Assembly (NCBI GenBank): GCA_001510575.1
Contig: LNGK01000005.1
Span: 910,466 to 974,465 of the forward strand
Direction of reading: 5' to 3'
Length of the DNA: 64,000 nucleotides
Origin: Knoxdaviesia capensis
Lineage: Eukaryota; Ascomycota; Sordariomycetes; Microascales; Gondwanamycetaceae
Positions 44,046 through 55,410 of the stretch are shown piece after piece. Both the position numbers and the translations under genes were made by a program. The notes beneath the pieces were generated by a model that worked only from the letters and a program-made list of their open reading frames with translations, made no database searches and was not told the origin of the DNA. The stretch's first letter is position 1; each line of letters begins with the position of its first letter.

Positions 44046-44248
44046 CTGCACCAAGACCAAAAAGGATTTTCGTTCCTTGAACAGGTTCTAGCAGACATCC
44101 ACTGCCCGCCTTGACCGACTCCGGCAAAGAAAAAACACGCGGGAGTGCCGCGGTGCCCGTCCCTGGAAGGCACGAGTCGGCCCATGGCAAGACACTGCGT
44201 CCGGGACACGGCCAAGAGGTGTTCTGGCCCCCAGCAGATCCGCGAGCG

Positions 44249-44251
<3 letters not shown>

Positions 44252-44281
<30 letters not shown>
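44252..44281. repeat. (GA)n microsatellite
   Basis: About 15 GA units. Confidence 0.92.
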
Positions 44282-44287
<6 letters not shown>

Positions 44288-44616
44288 GAGAGAGAAAGAG
44301 GGGAAACCGTTGACACGATCAAGTGAAACTCCGCGGTATCTTGGGTTTCCCTCGGTGTCTCTCTCCCGTTTGCTGAGTGTCTCACTGGTGGTGTCAGCGA
44401 GGCCCAAACGAGCAAAAAAGGAAAAAAAAGAGGCACCCATTCATACCATTCCATCCGTACGCGCTTTCTCCGTTCTCACGCGGGGAATAATGGATGCACC
44501 TGTATACATGCCAAGTAGGTACGGACGGGGTACAGTACATGCACCAAAGGATCAGCCGCAGTCACCATGCTGCTCAGCGCAAACAATCCTGCCGTAGTTC
44601 CTTTTTGTCGTTGTAT

Positions 44617-44618
<2 letters not shown>

Positions 44619-44650
<32 letters not shown>
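44619..44650. repeat. (AC)16 microsatellite
   Basis: Sixteen uninterrupted AC units. Confidence 0.92.
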
Positions 44651-44651
<1 letters not shown>

Positions 44652-44928
44652 GCTCCCCGCTGTATCGATTCTCCACTGCCCCTTCAGATCGGAGTGCCCA
44701 TTTCACATGACACCCATTTTTTCCCCCTCTTTCTTCCTATCCACCCGCGGTCGCTGCGTGTGCGGTCCTGTGTCCTCGTGGGCCCGAGTTAGCCTGTAAG
44801 GAAACGGAACCCCGTCGCACAAGCGAGGTGAACACGTGCATCCACCCGGAGCCACCGTGTCCGTCCTCTTCCCTTGCATGTGTACTGTGTGCATGTGTCC
44901 CGACTGTACGCCTGTGTAATAGGCGTGG

Positions 44929-44980
44929 GTGTGTATATGTGTGTGTGTATATATATACATGTGTGTGTGTGTGTGTGTGC
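44929..44980. repeat. Interrupted (TG)n/(TA)n tract
   Basis: TG runs alternate with short TA runs over about 50 bases. Confidence 0.85.
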
Positions 44981-45521
44981 CTCAGTAAGGGCCTGCTGCC
45001 AGTGCACTTTTGAGAAATTGAATGTGGAGTGCATATAGAGCCTCACATATGCACGTTGAAAGCACTCCCTCCTGTCTTTTTCTCGGCGAAATATCCAATA
45101 AACTGATAAAGCCAGCAGCCAGCAGCCAGACTGGCCCGAAAGAATGCTTTCGACCGGGTCTGTGTGTACGTACAGCAGTGCATGCAGGCCAGGTGTGCCT
45201 GCCTTGCCCCTCTCCGCTTCCCTTTGAACAGAAACAGGCGTGCATACGATACGATTGTATATCTTTCTGTTTGATGTTGAGATTGAGTCCCGAAAGTCTG
45301 GGGAAATGCCAAGACTTTGTGAAGAACGCCGAGAGAAAGGTTATCTCAGCCCCATAACTTTTTTTTTTCTTCGGGTCGGGACAGTAAGAACAACAAATGA
45401 TCTGGGACTGGGAGTGAGGGAATAAGAAGGGGAGAGCAGAAAACGAATGAGACAGGGAGAGAAAAAACCCCTTTGAAAACAAGTCTATGTTTTGGTTCGC
45501 GCCGGCCATCTGTATCATCTA

Positions 45522-45547
<26 letters not shown>
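45522..45547. repeat. (CT)n microsatellite
   Basis: About 13 CT units. Confidence 0.9.
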
Positions 45548-45552
<5 letters not shown>

Positions 45553-47632
45553 GTGCGTGTTTTTCGTTGTTCATGCTTGCCCCGCTGTAATAATATACAG
45601 TGGGGCGAGAGAGAGAACTCACAATCTTTTTCATTTATTGCCATCATCCTCCTCCCCAACTCCTCCTCCTCCTCCCTATCTTGGACACTTCTCCAACACT
45701 TTGTGACTGCGTGAAATGCAGATGCGCAGAGACTTTCGCCTTTGCACAAAAGTTCATGTAGGCGTGCGAGATTGTGCGGGGGTGGGTGTACGTTTAACGT
45801 TCTGGCCTCGCATTTGCGCTGCTCTCAACCTTGGCCGCCTCGTCTCTGTCTTCGTGCTTCCTAGTGTCCCTCGTCATTCGTCGATTCACTTATTTTATGC
45901 CTGATTGCAATGTTGAAATCTTGGGTTCTCTCTCTTTCTTCCGTTTGTCGCGGTCGTAGCTCTCACTCGGTGCCGGTTCGGTCTCTAGCCACTCGCAAGC
46001 GTGAAATGCCGTACCCGCGCAGACACGAATTAAAACAGAAAGCAGACCCTCACTCCGCTGCCCCGATCTCACGCGGTGTCGGTGACAGAAAGTGAACAAA
46101 GGCAGGCGGAAGAGGGGCCCAGAAACTAAAGTATTATCGAGTTCTTTTTTTATTTTTGCTTTCATTTTTTATATATTTTTTTTTTTCTAAATTTGCAGAT
46201 GTCGTATCCATCCAAATATTGGCCACTACCTCGCGTTTCTTGTTCCACTCTGTTGTCACGGCTGGTTTGGCCGCTATCTAGCCTTTTGGCCTGTTTCCAC
46301 CCCTATTTGTCCAATCTAGATGGCTGCTGTCCCGGCCTATTCCTCCGGTCCCCGTGCTTGTGCTCTGTTGACCAGTGATTTTCGAACTAACTTTCAGGTG
46401 AAATATCCGTGGCCCGACACGAAACGGCCAATTCCCAGGTTTCAGTTAGAGAGCCGGAGCTCGTTTCTTCTTATTTTCTCTAGTATTTATAATTATGATT
46501 ATTTCATTTAATGGGACTGGTTCGATGTGGAGGACACACAATCAAGCCGGCCACCCAGCGGCAGCCGAACAGCGTTCAGGCAAAAGGAGCAGCATCTGGC
46601 AATGATAATATGAAGCAGCCGAGAGATTTCCTTTTTCGTTTATGTTTGTCTTTCAATTCCATTTTTTGCACAGCCCGGCGGAAAGTTTGAGGTAGGTTTA
46701 CAGTTTAGTGGGAAATAACCAAAAAAGGAGGAAGCACGAGAAAAAGACGTCACAAGCATGAACCACCCAGGAACAAGAAAGAAAGATGAATTAACCATGT
46801 CTGGCATAATTTTGATGTCTTGGCGAAACGTTTCCCGAAGGAAACTTGGGTTCCTTCATCGTTCTTCTTTTTTTTTCGCGCATGCCTGGGATTGGATTTT
46901 CTTGGGGAGGGGGGGAGGGGGAGCGGACCGCCGATCGTCATTTTGTCTTGGCGGTCTGTGACAGCGAGATTCGCATCTTCGTTCAGAAGACGAAAGATAG
47001 AGGAAAAAAAAAATTAAAACCGGGGCAATCCGCGGTGGCCAGCCAGTTGGAGTGCGTGCATTTGTCTGCTCTAAGACTCGTCCAAAACAGACGGTGGTGC
47101 GTCTGGGCCCCCCCTCTTGTCTGTGCGTTTTTTCTTCTCTCTCCTTGTTTGCCCTACTCTCTGTGGTATCTGGTCTACGCAGGCCCGGTCTTCATTCCTG
47201 TGGTGCGGTGCGGGTGGTGGGATATAAAGTCTCGAGACGGCGGGAGAAGTGTAGGCCCGATTTCTGCTCGCGAAGGGCGACGACGATAAGCCGATTGCCC
47301 CGGCCGGCAGAGCGACAGTGCAGGTTTCCGGTGATAATGGCCTGAGTTTCCATGACGCTTATCATATTGGGACACGTAGTCTCCATTTTCCGGTGGAGAC
47401 GTGTGGTCCTGTCTGGAAGCAAACAGATCAGCACGGGCCCCCAGTTGAAGAGGTTCTTTGGAAGGGGAAATGAGGCGAGCTTGCGAAAGGGGAGGAAGAG
47501 AACGTATCGTTCATTGAACGAGGCGAGAGCGAGAAAAGCGAGCGGTGCTGAGAAAATTGGGGCCGCACGACCAGGCGGGGAGGGTGGGAGGAATACCGTC
47601 GCAGGACAACAAAAAAGGGGGCGGAGATGGAT

Positions 47633-47657
47633 GGGGGGGGGGGGGGGGGGGGGGGGG
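47633..47657. repeat. Poly-G homopolymer (25 G)
   Basis: Twenty-five consecutive G on the plus strand, the longest uninterrupted homopolymer here. Confidence 0.92.
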
Positions 47658-48171
47658 TGACGGTAGTCGCTCTCGATGCACGTTCAACACTGTAAAGCGA
47701 GTACATGTATATGTACATGCACATACATGTGTGCAACCGAGCCCAGATCGGCTGCTGTTCGTCTCAATCCTCCCCTTAGCCCGCCCCCCTGGCCGTTCCC
47801 CCCCCCTCTCTCGGTGTCGCTGCATCTATTCGTCCTGCGCCCCTGGTCACAAAAAGCTGATGGTCTATGGCATCATGCACATTGGGCCCTCTCTTCCCAT
47901 TTCTCTCTCCGACACCGAGAAATCTCCCTCTCGCGTTCCGAATTGGCAACTTTCCCTCAGCTGTCATCTTTGCCAAGCCGGACAGGAAGCGAGAGAGAAG
48001 AGGTCGAACAGGTAGCGCTCACAGCAATCATGGACCATCAATTACCTCATGGGACCAGAACGGCCTGCTGTGGCAAAAAAAAAAAAAGCCCCCCCCCAAA
48101 AAAAACCAGACATTATATGCATGGGCTTGTTTTGGGGTAACGCAGAATGTCGGATCTTGTAAGAGAGGACC

Positions 48172-48195
48172 GGGGGGGGGGGGGGGGGGGGGGGG
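48172..48195. repeat. Poly-G homopolymer (24 G)
   Basis: Twenty-four consecutive G on the plus strand, about 500 bases after the previous run. Confidence 0.92.
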
Positions 48196-48509
48196 AAGAG
48201 CTACGACAGTGGGAGACAAAAGCGTCGGATATGGGTCGGCATCGGGGGACGATGACCGAATTGGATTCAAAATGGCCAAGTTGACTCGTGCGTACGTAGT
48301 ACATTTAAAGAAGAAAAAGGAAATAAAAGGGAAAAAAAAAGGAAATATCTTCCCGTTCATGAGCCATCGCGGCAAAAGTCTTGGCAAAAGTCTTGGCAAA
48401 ATATCCTTAAGTTGACTCTCGTCGACGTTTTCTTGGTTTCTGGGCGGGGTGCATCATTGTTTGTTGGATTTTGGAATCAGGCCATTATAGGAAGTGTATA
48501 ATGACAATG

Positions 48510-48541
48510 TATATATATATATATTATATATATATATATAT
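48510..48541. repeat. (TA)n microsatellite
   Basis: About 16 TA units with one phase break (ATATTATAT). Confidence 0.92.
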
Positions 48542-49896
48542 TGGTGAAAGATTGGCCAACCTGTCAGTTTCTGGCTTTTGCTTTTTATTCCCCTCTGCGG
48601 TTCCCGAGATCCTTCGTACGAGAGGGATATCTGGGCAGCCTTCCACCGCCGGGTCCTGGGACTGGGTTCCGGGAGGCCACACGACGACGACGAGCGCGGC
48701 GATAAAAAAAAAACACACGAGAGAGCGCGACCGAGAGATAGGACTCAGTGCAGTAGGAGCACCATTATCATCACCATCGTCGTCGTGGTTAACTGACGTC
48801 GTGGGTGTGCGTTGCGGTGTAATCTGTCTCTTGCGGAAAGCGCCTTTGGACAGATGACGTCGAGCAGCGAGGCGATTGCCCCGTTGCTGTGTGAATAATT
48901 CCCGTCGGCCTGGAACTCTGTGCCCAACTGGGACATTCGAGGACGTGTGTGTTTTTCTCATCTTCTTTTCTTCGCGTCCTTCTTTTTTTTTTTTCCTCAA
49001 AATTCTGTTTTACGAGTCCAGACAGTTCGTCCTGGATGGCCCGTAGTTTCCATCACGAACAAGCCCCTGTTTGCCGGCGGGAACCACATAGCGCAGGACT
49101 GATCCCTCCCTTCACACAAAAAAAAAAGAAAAAACCTCTAACGACCCAGACTACTGAGTCAAGTCGTCCTGAAGATCCAGTCGTGGATGATGGCTGAGCT
49201 TCCCGATAGTTTGATATTCTGGGCGATTGGAAACAGGGTGGGGCTGGAGGGGGGGGCGGAACCACACAGGGGACCCGGAGAGGGCAGAGGCTTCAGGCGA
49301 GACGAACAAAGAGCCGCCGAACCGGAGAGCGGAGCGGGGGGAGGGGGGGCGTGTGTGTATGAAGGTTGTATCTTAGAGACCACATCCGTCCATAATATAA
49401 CTTCACGTTACTGGCGAAGAGGAGAGGGTACGTAGAGTCCTGTTCCGTTTAGTGAGCCGCGTAGCCGGGGCCCTCAGCCGCCCAATTGCATGGCTGTGCT
49501 AAACCACCACCGCACAGGGCACGTTTTACAACTTTTTTTTTACTATTAAATTTTTTTTATTAGCTAGTGTGAGGTACCGCCCGGGTGTATCAGGAGTTTT
49601 GGAATGCACCGGAGCTGGAGCCAGAAAACGAGACAAAGAAGAAAGCGAGATACGCCGGCGGGTGCTGGAATGATGCGTGTGTGTGCCTTTGTTATGTTTT
49701 GCGCTGCCTTGCGGCTCATTTCTTCAGGTGGCACTGGACCTTGCGAGGTAAAACCCGAGCGCTAAAGCCATACACAGGGAGAGTGTCTCGCTCCTCCCCT
49801 CGTCTCCCCCCTTTTTTGTTCCCGTTCGGTTTTCAAAATGTATGTTAAATTTGTTTTGTTCGCTTGGGAGTTAGCCTCAATTCTGCACCCCCCCCC

Positions 49897-49952
49897 NNNN
49901 NNNNNNNNNNNNNNNNNNNNNNNNNNNNNNNNNNNNNNNNNNNNNNNNNNNN
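49897..49952. other. Assembly gap (56 N)
   Basis: Fifty-six Ns lie between a C8 run and an A18 run. The true gap size is unknown, and the flanking homopolymers suggest that assembly failed at low-complexity sequence. Confidence 0.98.
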
Positions 49953-50664
49953 AAAAAAAAAAAAAAAAAAATTCAAAAACCGCCATCTTCATCATGGGTG
50001 GAGAGGGGGCCAGACGCAGATCATGGAGAAAGGGGAAACTTTCGACAGAAGGATGTACGTGGGCTGCCTCCCAAGCCACCACCACACACAGGTCTCGACG
50101 TTACGGCACGGACGTATGGGGCCAATGCAATCAAAGCGAGCCGAAGAACGAGGCATTATATCTAGAGCATGGAAGATGGTGAGAGACAAAGTCTGTCGAG
50201 GCCGGCTACCTTCGGAGGCAGAGCCCAACGCGGAAAGCAGCAACTAAAAAAAGGAAAAGCTCGTATACCGCAGAGTTTCCACGTGTCCTCAGCGACAGCA
50301 GCACAAACAAAAAGGAGAACATAGGACACACACTCTGTTGGCCATACTCAGGTTGTCGTCCTCGAGAGATACGCTGATTCCCCGGATATATTTTTTCTTC
50401 GTCGTCGTTCTCTCCCCCCCCTGGTGTTCATCTACACGTCAATCTCATTGCCAAGACAAGTTGAATCAGATTTGCGCACGGAACAAATAAAAAAGAAAAG
50501 GCAAAAAAAAACTCGTCATTCTTGTTTGTTTCCCACGAACTTTGCTCCCGCCCATCCCTCGTGGTTGACAGTCTTGGCAAAGACTTGGCATTCCCACAAA
50601 TCTGGGATTCTGGGCGAAAAAAAAAGAGGAGAGAGAGAAAGAAAGACGAAAGGAAAATTATTGA

Positions 50665-50695
50665 GGGGGGGNGGGGGGGGGGGGGGGGGGGGGGG
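50665..50695. repeat. Poly-G run with one undetermined base
   Basis: Seven G, one N at 50672, then twenty-three G. Confidence 0.92.
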
Positions 50696-51668
50696 CATGT
50701 GCCGAGTGAGTCTTTCGATCGTCTCTGTCTGCCTCTCTAATATCCGGTTGTGTTTGGGAAAGGGGGGGGCTTTGTTGTACAAACCTGTGAAGGAGAGAAG
50801 TGAAATCGGTAACGCCTGCAGGTGTCCGGGGGTGTGTGTTGAAGGGGGGTTCTCTTACGCTGGGAAGTGATTTGATACGGAGAGAGGAGACAAAAGGTCA
50901 TCCAGACCCTATCAGGCTGCATCGGACTAATCCTTCCGACTTGATACGTGGGCTAGCACGAAGGTCGACGGCTAACTCGCTCTCCTCGTCTCTGTTCCGC
51001 TGCACGTCGGGCTTCTCTTTGTGCTACAACACCCACGAAGGAATGCGAGAGATGTGGCCCCAACTTCTATTACACTCATCCACACAACCCCTCCTTTATC
51101 TCTGGCTGTTTCCCTCCCACACACATTGATTTGCATGCACACACTCACTCACACACATACAGCCATACAGTGCTGGTATAGTGCGTATGCACCTCCGTTC
51201 CTCTCAGTATCGACGCTCTACCTGAACTGGGCGGGCTGTGGACAAGTGGACTGATGGGTCTCGTGTTCAGCTTCTGGCAATGTAGATCCACCGGTTCCCC
51301 CCATGTACCGTGGCATTATAATGCTGGCTGGCTATCTCACGAAGACCGACCAGTGTACTGTAGTATTTTTCTGCCATTCTTTGTCTCTTTCTCGCTGGAA
51401 GATAAGCGGAGGAACTGTACCCATGGTCGGTCGTACCGTGCTCCTCTTTTTTTTTTCTTGCCCACCCACCCTTGGCCTGGCCTGGCTCAGGTATAAGCTT
51501 TTGCGCACAGAAAGCTTAGCATGAGATTAATACGGCGACAAGAGGGGAGGGGGGAAGGCAAAAGAGAGGAGACCATTGGAAATCTGGCCAAGGCATACAC
51601 GCACCGACTCGAGCTTATCATCCAGCTACTAGATTCACTCGGTTTCCAGTTTCAAAGAATGGGCACAA

Positions 51669-51753
51669 GGTTTTTATTTGTTTTTGTTTTTGTTTTTGTT
51701 TTTATCTTTATGTTTGTATTTTATGTTTGTATTTTATGTTTTTTTTTCTTCCA
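51669..51753. repeat. T-rich (TTTTTG)n-like tract
   Basis: Repeated TTTTTG units grade into TTTTATGTTTGTA units and then a T run. Confidence 0.8.
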
Positions 51754-54002
51754 ATTTCATCGGGACTTGTCTAGAAAATCACTAAGTCAGGCGGGCCTTA
51801 GCTCATCCCCCTCGGTCGGAACTATCTACCGTATTGATGCAAGTTCCTTGATATGTGCGATAGAGAGAAAAGCTAGAAGGGAGAAAGTGTGTGAGCAACT
51901 CGGCTTTCGGCATCGATGGCTCCATTCTTCTTTCTACGCCTGCAGCGTAAGAAGGGCCAGCCAGCGCCAGATAAACAAGAAAAAGTGAGAGCGACTGGTT
52001 CGTATTTGTTTTGCTGGATGGCCCTGTGTGGAGTTTTGGCCTTCTCCCGTAGCCCAGTAGTGTATAGGAACGGAACTGATCCTTACCCAGTGCCCATTAA
52101 CCATTGAAAGCTGCCCCGTGCATGCATGTCATATCCAACAGAAAGCACGCCCATAAGTGCACAGGAACGCGATCTGCGGTTCTGGAGTTTGCACTAGTTA
52201 TGATATCCTCTTTGAGACTAAGAGCGAAAGAAAAGAGAAAAAGAAAAACTTGGTTCGTTCGTCTGGCTGCCCCCCTTCCCATGCGACGTGTGAACGAGGA
52301 CGAGAGAAAAAAAGGAGCACACGGGAGATGTGGTGTGTGTATCGCGTGGGAAGCGGGAGGATGGATGGGGTTTTTTGTTGCATGCACGCCCCCTTGCCGC
52401 TCGTTCCCCCCCGTTTACCACGTACTGGCCGATTTATTTTTTCTTTTCTTTTTTATATGCGTGTGTGTGTGTCTTATAATTGCCCTTAGTCGAGCTCGCG
52501 TTCTCGCGCTTTTCTCTCCCATCTCCCCTAACTACTCTAAAAGAGGTGTCGGTGCCGTATAGCCTAGCATGAAGAGAGACGCCGATTAAAAATTTATTCC
52601 ATATATATATATATATAAATATGTTTTTTTTAAACACTTGCCCCCGTCTCCCCTTAAATGGAGCCCACTTTCCATGACGCCGATGACGACATTGGTACCT
52701 TTAGTGTGCGGGCCTAGTATCAGAGATACTTTGCTGGTGGTGTTGCCGAATATCAGGTACACTAAACACCCGGCGCCCTTAATCAACTAGTTTTGTAGTT
52801 CCATCCACCCCAAGCAAGGAAAAAGGGACTTTTTTTTTCTTTCCCTCTCTCATTTGTCGGATAGCCCTGGCTCAGGCCTACGGGGAATGAGATGATGAGA
52901 TGAGATTTGGTCGTTGGTGGGAAAAGAAGACACAGAAAGAGAGAAAGAGAGATAGCCAAGTGAGAACGGTGAGGAATGGAGTTTAGTTATCTTTCTCTCC
53001 GAATACTGCAACCTCACTTGTGCTGTTCTCCATCTTTCCGTCTTTCCGCCCCCCTCATACCGCCACTTGATATATACTGTCTATTTATCTGCCTGCATAT
53101 GCACTTGTGCCCATCTGGGGCCCGTTTGGAGCTTGGCTGGTCACTAGCCAACGCAAGGCCACCAAACACCGATGCTACTCACACACACACACCTCTTTTT
53201 CGTTCTTCCGTTCTTTCTCTCTTCCCGTCTCCCAGACACAGGAGGCCGTGAGAAAGCGTGGGACGGTGGTTTCCCCCGGTTTGGTGTGATTGATTCCCCC
53301 GTCTGTTGTCTCTGCCAAGCAAAAAGACTGCCAGTGGACGCATCGTCAGTGCCCGTACATTGTAGCTGGCAAGAGAAGGAACCAAGAGAAAGGATTCATT
53401 AGCATAATGGCATTATTCTTAATTTTATACACCGGATTTGGACATCTAAAAGCACGACGCATAACTAACTCCACCACGAATCTGGCCAGCAGCCTCCGGT
53501 GTTCAGAGATTCAGCGGCCGAGGCCTGAAAAGTGGACAGGCAAGGCCAGCAAATCGCCTCACTGGCCGGCCCGTTTCCCACGAAAGAGGTAAACTTTCAG
53601 CGCCCGTCCCCTCCTAAAAAGCACTGAAGGTCAAAAGAGAAGCGAGGCGAAATAAAGAGTAACAAGCCAGTCAGTTCTTCAGGCCTGGTTCTGCTCTTGC
53701 TGTTCTTGCACTGTCGGTTGGTCGATCGCTCTTTCCTCCTCATTGTGTCTGGCCTCCCGTGTTCTCTCTTATCCTGATTTCTCTCTGTTCCTTTCCTGTT
53801 CTTTTCCCTCTCCCGATTTCCTCCTCTCTTCATCTTCTTTTCACCCCCCCAGCCCTTCTTCAATTCTTGCTCGACTCCATAAACCCTCGGCCTTCCCCCC
53901 GTTCATTCATATCTTAAAAACCATCTTCTTCTCTTTTCCTCTTTCCGCCGTGCTTCTCCTTTTCTCTCTCTCCTTTTAACCCTTTCCTCTCTTTTCCCCG
54001 TT

Positions 54003-54023
54003 TCTCTCTCTCTCTCTCTCTCT
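54003..54023. repeat. (CT)n tract in the regulator's promoter
   Basis: About ten CT units within a longer pyrimidine-rich stretch upstream of the TATA-like box at 54077. Confidence 0.85.
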
Positions 54024-54076
54024 TCTCAAATCCCACCCTCCCCAATCTCGTCTTTGTCAATCATCTGTCAAAAACT

Positions 54077-54086
54077 TATATATAAA
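54077..54086 (+). promoter_or_regulatory. TATA-like element of the Zn(II)2Cys6 gene
   Basis: TATATATAAA follows a C/T-rich stretch and lies 1.3 kb before the start codon at 55411. If used, it implies a long leader with several small upstream ATGs, a layout seen with translationally controlled fungal regulators. The promoter could also be closer; there is no transcript evidence. Confidence 0.35.
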
Positions 54087-54958
54087 CCGCCAGCCCTGGT
54101 TCTATTTTTTTTTGTCTTGGCCGTCTATCATTTGGTGTCTGTCCATATATTTGGTTCGTCTGTATATGCCCGTCTTGGGTGATTTTTTTTTCTTGGCCAG
54201 CCAGGTTTCCCCTCCAGTATTATTTGGTTTTCCCCAAGCACTACTACAATACCGATCCCGCATTTTGCCAAGACCGCGCCGATGCGAGCTGCATGTCGAT
54301 TGCTCTTCCAAATCCAATTATTAATCAATCAGCCACTTTTGACAGCAACAGCAGCACACTCGAGATCCGTCCTGCCTTTATCGTGCTTCTACTACTAATA
54401 GCATCATCGTCGCCGTCACCGTCGTCGTCGTTTCTCGTCGTCTTGGGTATGTGTGTTCTGCACGTGATGCCTTCAGTTGTCTTCTAGTCTACGCCTTTCG
54501 CATCGCATCGCATCTTCTCCCGCTCTGCCATTCTCACGTCCCACTCCCCTCTCTTCACCTCAAGCTACATGCTCCCTCTCTCTCCATCTATCTCTGACAA
54601 ATCTGTCCTATCCTGTCCCATCCTTTGGCTGCATGCATGTACCTGCACCTCTCAACTCACCCTCTGTTCCGATTAACCCACCGCACTGTGACTTTGCCCA
54701 ACTGCCCAGTTCGTCACGCCGCAGCCCATCCATCCATCATCCTCTTTTTTTTGCCTGCACTCCCACCTCTTTTCGGCTTCTGCACGCCCTGTGCGCCCCA
54801 ATAAAATCACCCAGTCACATATCACACTACTCTAGCCCCGACCCTCCCCACCACCCTCAAGGGCCTGCCCTGCACCGGCCTCCATTTTTCTGCCATTAAG
54901 CCCATTATCTTCTTCCGACCCCGATTCCGTCGCTAAAGCCGCCTCTTCTACGAGTACT

Positions 54959-54977
54959 GTACATTCAGTGAATGTAC
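54959..54977. promoter_or_regulatory. Perfect 9-bp-arm inverted repeat in the regulator's leader
   Basis: GTACATTCA and TGAATGTAC are separated by one G. The site lies 434 bases before the start codon of the Zn(II)2Cys6 gene. It could be a dimer binding site or an RNA hairpin; function is not shown. Confidence 0.35.
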
Positions 54978-55410
54978 TACATACAAGAGAGACTGAGAGA
55001 ACCCAAGCCCATACTCCCTGGTGGCTGAAGCGGTTTGTTGTCCAATTGCTAATTACCATAAGAGGCGTCAGAAATCTAGCTTTTTTCTTCTTATATTTCA
55101 TCGTTCTTCTCTTTCTTCATATCTTCACTTATATATATGCACACTACTTGCCCATCTTCCCTGCGACGAACCCCGGGTCGCTTTTCACCTGCAGCCCGCT
55201 ACGGTCAGCGACGCTACTCAATTACAAGGGAACAGGAAAAATACCACAGCCTCCAGCTTGCCCTCTGACTTCATCGGTCCCCACCTCGAAAATTAGGCCT
55301 GTGCTCCCTGGAGCCTCTCTGGTCTCATTCTCCTCCTCGCCGATTTCCCTCACTCCCTCTCCTTCCCTCTCTTTTAAAGAAAAAGTTTCGGGGACTGGTT
55401 CCCCGCGACG

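Larger units (their letters stand above)
38109..55410. other. 17-kb gene-free, repeat-rich interval
   Basis: This is the divergent space between the FAR1-PNPOx gene (-) and the Zn(II)2Cys6 gene (+). Minus-strand C/T-rich sequence from about 38110 to 40500 suits the leader of the former. From 53750 to 55400 the plus strand is C/T-rich with a TATA-like box, suiting the promoter and 1.3-kb leader of the latter. Between them I see only dinucleotide repeats, poly-G runs, T/A tracts and one assembly gap. Short ATG frames exist (for example 46320-46511, 63 codons), but none has recognisable content. Non-coding transcripts cannot be judged from sequence alone. Confidence 0.45.

Noticed and set aside
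46194..46511. ATG frames right after a TTTGCAG acceptor-like site, including a 63-codon frame
   Set aside because: No upstream exon or donor could be paired with it, and the product has no recognisable feature.
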